A stretch of 18,301 nucleotides of DNA. It comes from Campylobacterales bacterium (GTDB lineage: Bacteria; Campylobacterota; Campylobacteria; Campylobacterales; JALSKU01). Position 1 is the stretch's first letter. Each line of letters opens with the position of its first letter. The translations under genes were made by a program, and so were the position numbers. The stretch is from NCBI GenBank assembly GCA_027038335.1, contig JALVWI010000032.1, forward strand, positions 1 to 18,301, in the 5' to 3' direction. Of the stretch, positions 7,616 to 13,375 are shown piece after piece. The notes under the pieces were generated by a model. The model searched no databases. It had not been told where the DNA came from and was given only the letters and a program-made list of their open reading frames with translations.

Positions 7616-7656
7616 CTTGTAATTTGTTTTTCTATTAACTAATAACAAATTACAAG
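7616..7656. terminator. Shared terminator between convergent ychF and psd
   Basis: A perfect 13-bp inverted repeat pairs CTTGTAATTTGTT (7616-7628) with AACAAATTACAAG (7644-7656) around a 15-base loop. On the minus strand the stem is followed by CTATTTTTGTTG, a fair T tract, so it best terminates psd. On the plus strand the following TTAACAATTTTA is weaker. The psd stop codon (7650-7652) lies inside the right arm. Confidence 0.75.
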
Positions 7657-8480
7657 TTAACAATTTTAGCAACAGTATCACCAAATTTAACTTTTTGCAT
7701 TCTATTACAAGTCAAATCTACCATCTCTTTTTCAAAAAATATCAATATAGTTGAACCCATTTCAAACCTACCAAGCTCCTCACCTTTTTTAAAATATACA
7801 TTGGCATATTGATAGATAGTAATATTTTCTTTTTTTGCATTTGTTTGAATTCTACTATCAAAATTAAATATCATTTTTCCGACATTTAAAGCCCCTACAA
7901 AAACCATATAAAAAAGTTTGTCTTTATCTGTTTTACATTCTAGTATAACCCTCTCATTTTTAACAAAAAGATCAAATACTTTATTTAAATATTTTAAGTT
8001 AACAGGGTATAAAAGCCCCGGCACATGAACAACTTTCAAGATTTGCATATCAAGAGGCACATGATATCTATGATAATCTTTTGGTGAAAGATAAAAATTT
8101 ATAAATTTACCGTCATATATCTTTTTGATATTTTCATGCTCTATAAAAGAAGTCAAAAGCTCATCAACATTATAGTAAAAACCTTTTATCTGCATAGTTC
8201 TACTTATAAACATATCTCCACATTCAGTTATGAGACTATCGCATGGGGATATGATAACATTACTAGAACTATCAAATTTTCTATTTTGTTTTAGCTTTCT
8301 TGTAAAAAGTTCATTTAGACTCTTATAACTCTCAAGTGAATCAAACTCTTCTAAATTTACTCCCATAGTTTTTACATATATTAAATTGATAAGATACTGA
8401 AGGGGAAAAACAAATCTACAAGAAGCAAATTTACCAAATATGCGTGATATAACATTAGTAATAGTCGGATTGAAAATCAA
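7650..8480 (-). CDS. psd: Phosphatidylserine decarboxylase proenzyme
   Basis: Makes phosphatidylethanolamine from phosphatidylserine at the inner membrane, using a pyruvoyl group formed by self-cleavage. The 276-aa product has the short bacterial form. The self-cleavage motif is MGST (residues 241-244), cut between Gly242 and Ser243; the common form is LGST, so Met replaces Leu. The Asp of the autocatalytic triad is in SPCDS (Asp81), and the histidines are in DYHRYHVPLD (His137, His140). VGALNVG (195-201) is also typical. The start is TTG at 8480 with AAAGG at 8489-8493 on the coding strand. It lies 51 bases after the PAS gene, and a TATAAT at 8515-8510 could give it its own promoter. Confidence 0.93.
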   Translation of the reverse strand: MIFNPTITNVISRIFGKFASCRFVFPLQYLINLIYVKTMGVNLEEFDSLESYKSLNELFTRKLKQNRKFDSSSNVIISPCDSLITECGDMFISRTMQIKGFYYNVDELLTSFIEHENIKKIYDGKFINFYLSPKDYHRYHVPLDMQILKVVHVPGLLYPVNLKYLNKVFDLFVKNERVILECKTDKDKLFYMVFVGALNVGKMIFNFDSRIQTNAKKENITIYQYANVYFKKGEELGRFEMGSTILIFFEKEMVDLTCNRMQKVKFGDTVAKIVNL

Positions 8481-8509
8481 TAAAAGACCTTTATATAAAT
8501 TGGAAGCGT

Positions 8510-8515
8510 ATTATA
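8510..8515 (-). promoter_or_regulatory. Possible -10 box of psd
   Basis: The complement strand reads TATAAT here, about 30 bases before the psd start and just after the PAS gene stop. It is a perfect -10 hexamer in an AT-rich gap, so chance is possible. It would let psd be expressed apart from the nap operon. Confidence 0.4.
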
Positions 8516-8531
8516 CTATATTTTACTATAT

Positions 8532-8978
8532 TTATCTATATTCTATATGGCGTATTGGTTCACCTAGCTCTTTTTTCATATTATCATATCGGATTTGAGC
8601 ATTGACTTTTTCTTCAAAACTTATAGGTCTTCTTAGAGATTTATACTCTATAAGTTTACCATCTTTGTAAATACCGTTGATACTTGCATATACCCAGTAG
8701 TAACCGTTATCTTTTCTAAGGTTTTTAACATAGCCTTCCCATTTTCCTGTTTTTTTAAGCGATTCCCAAAGTTCTTTAAAAACAGCTTTTGGCATATCTG
8801 GATGTCTGACAATGCTATGAGGTTTACCTATAAGTTCATGATCATCATACCCGCTTATTTCACAAAAAATATGGTTGGCATAGGTGATGATACCTTTTAG
8901 ATCAGTCCTTGAGATGATAACCTCAGCCTCAGGAACTTTTGTCTCTATCAAAAACATACTATCATTATAATCTCTCAT
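8532..8978 (-). CDS. Single-domain PAS protein resembling the Aer/CetB FAD-PAS energy sensor
   Basis: 148 aa, almost entirely one PAS domain (about residues 18-122). The segments IVRHPDMPKAVFKELWESL (57-75), GKWEGYVKNLRKDNGYYWV (78-96) and SGYDDHELIGKPH closely follow the FAD-binding PAS of E. coli Aer and the Campylobacter CetB protein. It has no membrane segment and no chemoreceptor domain, as in CetB, which works with a separate signalling partner. The start ATG (8978) lies 3 bases after the napD stop, with AGAAGG as binding site inside the end of napD, so it is probably read with nap. The inference is a redox or energy-taxis sensor tied to nitrate respiration. Flavin binding is inferred from motif similarity only. 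Confidence 0.85.
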   Translation of the reverse strand: MRDYNDSMFLIETKVPEAEVIISRTDLKGIITYANHIFCEISGYDDHELIGKPHSIVRHPDMPKAVFKELWESLKKTGKWEGYVKNLRKDNGYYWVYASINGIYKDGKLIEYKSLRRPISFEEKVNAQIRYDNMKKELGEPIRHIEYR

Positions 8979-8981
8979 AAT

Positions 8982-9365
8982 CTATACCTTCTGTTTTTTT
9001 GCAAACTCGTATATATCTTTCTTTTTTAGATCTCCGTTATAGATAACAGTAGCGGGATCTATTTTAGTTGTATCACCTTGAAGTACTTTAGGAACAGCTT
9101 CTGCACTATCTAAGACTTTCATGTGTCTTTCAAGTTCATCTTCGGAGTAACTCATCTGCATATCTGCTGCTATCACATGATTTATCTGCTCTATCACTTT
9201 TAGTTTTCCTAACTCTTCAGATACATCCTCGCCTTCAATGGTAACTATTATCCTTCCTTTTTCATCATGGAAATGATAGTCACAAACTTCACATTTTTTA
9301 ATATCATCTAAAACACTTTCTAAATATTCCGGTCTTGTTTGGACAACTATACTTGATATATTCAT
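8982..9365 (-). CDS. napD: NapD, nitrate reductase maturation chaperone
   Basis: Cytoplasmic chaperone that binds the Tat signal of NapA and holds back export until the cofactor is inserted. The first part (MNISSIVVQTRPEYLESVLDD onward) has the NapD beta-alpha-beta pattern, with IIVTIEGEDVSEELGKLKVI as the second half of the ferredoxin-like fold. The C-terminal 45 residues extend beyond the roughly 87-aa E. coli protein. I place the start at ATG 9365: GGAG lies 7 bases upstream and the ATG overlaps the napL TGA as ATGA. An upstream in-frame TTG at 9377 would place the GGAG inside the coding region, so it is rejected. 127 aa. Confidence 0.9.
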   Translation of the reverse strand: MNISSIVVQTRPEYLESVLDDIKKCEVCDYHFHDEKGRIIVTIEGEDVSEELGKLKVIEQINHVIAADMQMSYSEDELERHMKVLDSAEAVPKVLQGDTTKIDPATVIYNGDLKKKDIYEFAKKQKV

Positions 9366-10315
9366 TTTAAACTCCAAAATTTTATATTATTTTTATCAGA
9401 TGTTATCAATCTTTTTTCACTTAAAAATATAATATTTGATATAGGATTATCATTTTTTATCAACTTATACAGATTGCTTTTTGTAAAAGTGTCAAAAATT
9501 GTTATATTATTTTTACTATCACTTGCATATCCGCATAGTTTGCCGCTTGGACTAAGTCCAGTAGAATAAACTAAAAAATCACTCATTTTGTGATAAGCCA
9601 TACTTCCATCATCTTTATAAATACCACATTTTTTATCTTTACTTGCTACTGCTATGATATGATTTTTATAATCAAGCTGATAAACATTATCAAGATTTTG
9701 ACCGCTGAAAGTTTTTAAAACTTTTCCTGTTTTTGTTTCAACAAGTTTTACACTTCCGCTTTCATCACTTAAAATCAATCTCTTTTTATCCTTATCAAAT
9801 CTAAAATCAGAAAATTTTGACTCAGAAATTTGTTTATCATAAATGACTTTTTTATTTTTCAAATCATATAGTATGATTTCTGAACTAAGAAGAGCTATAA
9901 GTATTTTATCTTTTGTAAGATATTTTACTTTCATGATTGCCATTTTATCATTTTCATCAAAAAGCTTATGAAGTTTATCATTTTCATATATAAAAACCCT
10001 ACTAAATCCTTTAGTTCCCTGTGAAGCTAAAAGTATATCTTTTCCTGATGTATCCACAGAAAAAACTCTAGGATTGTTCATATCACCAAAAAAATCTTTT
10101 ATCTTTTTAAATTTTATCTCTTTTACTAATTTCTTACTTTTTATATCAAATATATCTACTTTACCATTATCGGTAGTAGCATATATTTTGCCATTTTTGA
10201 CTATCATATCTATCACTTCACCATTTGTTGTCATACTACTCTTAGGCAATATATCTACAGCAAAAATTTGTATAGCAAAAAATACAATAATGAATAATAT
10301 CTTATTTATTTTCAT
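9362..10315 (-). CDS. napL: NapL, periplasmic beta-propeller-like protein of the nap operon
   Basis: 317-aa protein with an N-terminal signal peptide (MKINKILFIIVFFAIQIFA, likely cut near residue 19) followed by repeated short beta-rich units, for example IVKNGKIYATTDNGKVDIFD and SDESGSVKLVETKTGKVLKT. These read as a WD40-like propeller of six or seven blades. There are no cysteines for haem or iron-sulfur binding. NapL is found in the nap operons of Campylobacterota; its exact role in electron supply or assembly is not settled. The ATG at 10315 lies inside the end of the preceding 91-aa gene (14-base overlap), and its TGA overlaps the napD ATG. Confidence 0.82.
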   Translation of the reverse strand: MKINKILFIIVFFAIQIFAVDILPKSSMTTNGEVIDMIVKNGKIYATTDNGKVDIFDIKSKKLVKEIKFKKIKDFFGDMNNPRVFSVDTSGKDILLASQGTKGFSRVFIYENDKLHKLFDENDKMAIMKVKYLTKDKILIALLSSEIILYDLKNKKVIYDKQISESKFSDFRFDKDKKRLILSDESGSVKLVETKTGKVLKTFSGQNLDNVYQLDYKNHIIAVASKDKKCGIYKDDGSMAYHKMSDFLVYSTGLSPSGKLCGYASDSKNNITIFDTFTKSNLYKLIKNDNPISNIIFLSEKRLITSDKNNIKFWSLK

Positions 10316-10577
10316 TTAAAGCTTCCTCGTTAAATTGTTTTTGATAAGAAGCCATCTCTATCTTAACTTCTTCAAAGTGTTCAATCGTTACATTATCATC
10401 TTTTTTCCACTCTACTTCTATATCTCCACCATAATCATCACCCATCTGCTCTATAGCATCTTCAAAAAGTGTCATATCTTTACAGATAGCTTTTCTATTA
10501 TCATATGTATCAACTAGCTCTATATACCACCCGCCTAGTCCATTTTCTTTTATAGTCGCTATAAATTTTACAGGCAT
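10302..10577 (-). CDS. 91-aa acidic protein of unknown function within the nap operon
   Basis: I do not recognise a family. The protein is soluble, with no signal peptide or membrane segment, and strongly acidic in its middle part (DMTLFEDAIEQMGDDYGGD and DDNVTIEHFEEVKIEM). It starts MPVKFIATIKENGLGGWYIE, which looks like a beta hairpin. ATG 10577 has GGTGGAG four bases upstream, and the gene begins one base after the napF stop, so it is truly part of the operon. It lies between the cytoplasmic napF and periplasmic napL, in a position I do not recall being occupied in Wolinella (napFLD). A single cysteine excludes an iron-sulfur role. A small accessory or chaperone role for Nap maturation is possible but only inferred. 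Confidence 0.8.
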   Translation of the reverse strand: MPVKFIATIKENGLGGWYIELVDTYDNRKAICKDMTLFEDAIEQMGDDYGGDIEVEWKKDDNVTIEHFEEVKIEMASYQKQFNEEALNENK

Positions 10578-10578
10578 T

Positions 10579-11052
10579 TTACTCCACCTTTATCGCTTCA
10601 ACTGGGCATACTTTTACACAAAAGCCACAATTAGTGCATTTTTCATAATCTATCTCAGCTCTAAAGAGTCCTAGGAATTTAACTGCATCTTCCAAACAAA
10701 TATCTTTACAACTAAAACACATTGTTTTTTGCCAACTTAAACATTTTAACATATCAATTTTTATTTTTGCATTAATCAATTTTTTATTTTCAAGCTTTAA
10801 GACACCATATTCACAAGCTAAAGCACATTTATCACAATATGTACAACCACTCTTTTTAAAGTCTAATATAGGAGTCTTATCATCTTGGATATTGATAATT
10901 TTTTCTTCACAAGCTATAGCACACTTTCCATCGCACTCTATACATTTATCAAAATCAGACTCATCACTAAAGTATGGTGGTCTGATCTTGATACTCCCCT
11001 GCCCCTTCTTTGAAAAGCCAAGAGAACTAAAAAGCTCTCTTCTTTTTGTCAT
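10579..11052 (-). CDS. napF: NapF ferredoxin-type protein
   Basis: Cytoplasmic iron-sulfur protein; in E. coli it interacts with NapA and is thought to help load its [4Fe-4S] cluster. 157 aa with four cysteine groups: Cys37/40/44/48, Cys70/73/76/80, Cys104/112/115/119 and Cys139/142/145/149. The third has the unusual 7-residue gap CLSWQKTMC, which the E. coli protein also shows (CLAYQSVEC). The N-terminal RRELFSSLG is a twin-arginine-like remnant also seen in other NapF proteins, without a hydrophobic core for export. The ATG overlaps the napB stop as ATGA. Campylobacter jejuni lacks napF as I recall, so its presence helps place the organism outside that genus. Confidence 0.92.
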   Translation of the reverse strand: MTKRRELFSSLGFSKKGQGSIKIRPPYFSDESDFDKCIECDGKCAIACEEKIINIQDDKTPILDFKKSGCTYCDKCALACEYGVLKLENKKLINAKIKIDMLKCLSWQKTMCFSCKDICLEDAVKFLGLFRAEIDYEKCTNCGFCVKVCPVEAIKVE

Positions 11053-11675
11053 TTTGTAGTATCTACACCTTGATCAAATGTATTTGCAAGATTTGATCTT
11101 TTTGTAGTCAAACTATTTATATAATCAGGTTTAAAATTATTTCCGACTAATGGTTTCACATTTGCTTGAACAACATGACATTGTGTACAGTTGTATCTAC
11201 CGGGATAGAGTTTATTCATATGTTCAGCATATACATCATTTGCTCCGCCGTTAACTTTTGCAACAATTTTTCCTTTTTTTACCAACTTGCCGTTTTTAAC
11301 AATTTCTACCGCAGGTCTAAAGTCTATAAAGTGTGACTTTGGAATTGGAGTTGCATGAACACTTTTGGCAACACTAGGTAAATGACATCCAAGACATGCA
11401 TTATTATTTTTAGTAATAGGTACCAATCCTTTTACACTATGAGGGATAAGAGGCGGTGCATTTACATAAGACCTTTGGATGGTTTTTGCCTGTCCCGGAG
11501 CTGCTTTTGTATAAGTTACTTTTTGTAGCTTTATTACACTATCGGTATTAACAGGTGCTTTTCTCAAACTTAGTGAATCTGCACTTATATCGCCACCTCC
11601 GTTAGTTGTGGCACAACCGGCTGCAAACAGTCCGATCGCTGCTATACTAAGCAATACTTTCGTTGTTTTTTTCAT
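11049..11675 (-). CDS. napB: NapB, dihaem cytochrome c subunit of periplasmic nitrate reductase
   Basis: Passes electrons to NapA in the periplasm. 208 aa with two c-type haem motifs, CLGCH (Cys94, Cys97, His98) and CTQCH (Cys163, Cys166, His167). His79 (in IPHSV) and His115 (in KSHFIDFR) are the likely distal ligands by comparison with other NapB proteins. The signal sequence ends in GLFAAGC with Cys21, followed by a Gly/Asn-rich linker (ATTNGGG). This is an acceptable lipobox, so the subunit may be lipid-anchored instead of soluble. ATG 11675 has GGAGAG nine bases upstream. Its first 29 bases overlap the end of napH in another frame. Confidence 0.94.
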   Translation of the reverse strand: MKKTTKVLLSIAAIGLFAAGCATTNGGGDISADSLSLRKAPVNTDSVIKLQKVTYTKAAPGQAKTIQRSYVNAPPLIPHSVKGLVPITKNNNACLGCHLPSVAKSVHATPIPKSHFIDFRPAVEIVKNGKLVKKGKIVAKVNGGANDVYAEHMNKLYPGRYNCTQCHVVQANVKPLVGNNFKPDYINSLTTKRSNLANTFDQGVDTTK

Positions 11676-12489
11676 TATTTTTCTCTCCTTTTTTATTTAT
11701 TTCTATCTTTAAAAAAAATCCTAGTGCGTTATCATCGCAAACATCTATACATCTTCCGCAGTTAGTGCACTCTCCTGAAAGCACAGGCAAGGACTCTTTT
11801 GCTATCATATGTAGTACTTGATTTTCAGGGCATACCACTTTGCATTTCATACAAGCAGTACAAGCTTCACTATCATGTTTGACTTTAAGTATCCTAAATT
11901 TTCCAATTATAGAATAAAAACCGCCAAGTGGACATATATGACCACACCAACCGTTTTTTAGCACAAAAAGATCAAACAAATATATGATAACTATCGCTGC
12001 CCATCCAAATCCCATTCCAAAAACAAGACCTCTATGAACCATAGATATAGGTGAAATAAATTCAAATGCCGCTAACCCTAAAAAGTAAGAGAGTATAAAA
12101 CTTACGGCAATAACCCAATATCTTGTATTTCTACTTATCGGAGTTTTTTTGGCTATCATATCAAAACCAAACTTTCTTCTAGTCCAATTTGCTGCATCAG
12201 TAATGATATTAACCGGACATACCCAAGAACAAAATGCTCTTCCGCCTATCACTCCATAAAATAGAGTAATGATAACAGCACCTATGAGAAGATTGGATGA
12301 TATAACAGCACCTGCGACAAACATTTGAAGCACGGCATAGGGATCACTAAGAGGTATTGTGCCAAAAAGAAAAGAAGTACTTAAATTACCTGCTAAGATT
12401 TTCCAACCATAGTAATTTCCTGCAATAAAAAGCAGTATAATTGCCACTTGAACAATTCTTCTAGATATTAAATATGCATAATGTTTCAT
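11647..12489 (-). CDS. napH: NapH, membrane quinol-oxidising ferredoxin-type subunit
   Basis: 280-aa inner-membrane protein of the NapH family, which with NapG takes electrons from menaquinol to the Nap enzyme. Hydrophobic helices lie at about residues 10-25, 55-82, 122-144 and 160-178. Two conserved CX3CP motifs follow helices: CSWVCP (87-92) and CGHICP (182-187). The cytoplasmic C-terminus carries two [4Fe-4S] sites, Cys210/213/216/220 and Cys241/244/247/251. The start overlaps the napG stop (ATGA). The C-terminal tail is lysine- and asparagine-rich and overlaps the start of napB by 29 bases. No napC is present in the cluster, consistent with the NapGH route being the electron donor. Confidence 0.95.
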   Translation of the reverse strand: MKHYAYLISRRIVQVAIILLFIAGNYYGWKILAGNLSTSFLFGTIPLSDPYAVLQMFVAGAVISSNLLIGAVIITLFYGVIGGRAFCSWVCPVNIITDAANWTRRKFGFDMIAKKTPISRNTRYWVIAVSFILSYFLGLAAFEFISPISMVHRGLVFGMGFGWAAIVIIYLFDLFVLKNGWCGHICPLGGFYSIIGKFRILKVKHDSEACTACMKCKVVCPENQVLHMIAKESLPVLSGECTNCGRCIDVCDDNALGFFLKIEINKKGEKNNEKNNESIA

Positions 12490-13364
12490 TGCAATAAATC
12501 CCCCAAATTGTTAAGTTTGTCAACTGCTTTTTCTTTACTTCTCTCATCAATTGTGTGAATTTTTTTGGCATTTTTTACTCTTTGTTGATCGCCTTTATCC
12601 CAACCTTTTACATAATGAGTTCCTACTTTACCTTCTGCATACTCTATAGGAAGCACAAATATAGCTGCTTTTTCAACAACACAAGCATGCTCACACAAAC
12701 CACATCCGGTACAATGATCACTATGAACAACCGGAAGTAAAAATGCATGCTTTCCGGTTCTTTTATTCATCTGCATATCTATAGTAAGTGCTTTTCCTAA
12801 AAGCGGACATGCTCTATAACATGCATCACATTGCAATCCCCAATAAGCAATACAGCTCTCTTTATGAACGACAGCCAAACCCATTCTAGCTTTTGTTATA
12901 TCGGGTTTTTTTGTTTTCTTGTTTATCAATGCTTTTATATCAAGTGCTCCGCTTGGACAGCTAACAGCACAAGGTATATCATCACACATAAAACAAGGTA
13001 TCTCTCTCGCATTAAAATAAGGAGTTCCAAGAGGTTTATTGTCTCCCGGCTTGGCAAGTAATAAAGTAGGATCTTTTGTACCTACTCTTTTACCTTTATC
13101 ATTATAGATAATGTTACCGTCTCTATTTCTACACGCTTCCACACACAAACCGCATTTGATACATGTTTTTAAAAAATCACTCTCTTTCAAGGCTCCGGGT
13201 GGACGAAGCAAAAGCTTATTTGCTTTCGCTTCGTCCACATAAGCAGCCCAAGTCAGACCTCCTATAAGTGCTAGTCCGAGATTTCTTGTAGTAGATAAAA
13301 AATTTCTTCTACTTTCACTTATAGGTTTTTTATATGAGCTTGTTTTCTTTTGTTTGCGTTGCAT
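12486..13364 (-). CDS. napG: NapG, Tat-exported ferredoxin-type subunit
   Basis: Periplasmic iron-sulfur partner of NapH in menaquinol oxidation. 292 aa. The twin-arginine signal is SRRNFLSTTRNLGLAL (from residue 18), followed by a hydrophobic stretch and likely cleavage near AKA (residues 46-48). Four cysteine groups bind [4Fe-4S] clusters, with motifs CIKCGLCVEAC (68-78), CFMCDDIPCAVSC, CIAYWGLQCDACYRAC and CTGCGLCEHAC. The start ATG is 12 bases after the napA stop with a weak binding site (AAAGAAG). The gene order napA-napG-napH is typical of Campylobacterota. Confidence 0.95.
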   Translation of the reverse strand: MQRKQKKTSSYKKPISESRRNFLSTTRNLGLALIGGLTWAAYVDEAKANKLLLRPPGALKESDFLKTCIKCGLCVEACRNRDGNIIYNDKGKRVGTKDPTLLLAKPGDNKPLGTPYFNAREIPCFMCDDIPCAVSCPSGALDIKALINKKTKKPDITKARMGLAVVHKESCIAYWGLQCDACYRACPLLGKALTIDMQMNKRTGKHAFLLPVVHSDHCTGCGLCEHACVVEKAAIFVLPIEYAEGKVGTHYVKGWDKGDQQRVKNAKKIHTIDERSKEKAVDKLNNLGDLLQ

Positions 13365-13375
13365 TTTTTACTTCT

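Noticed and set aside
9363..9377. TTG start for napD at 9377
   Set aside because: The GGAG binding site would fall inside the coding region; ATG 9365 has correct spacing and overlaps the napL stop.
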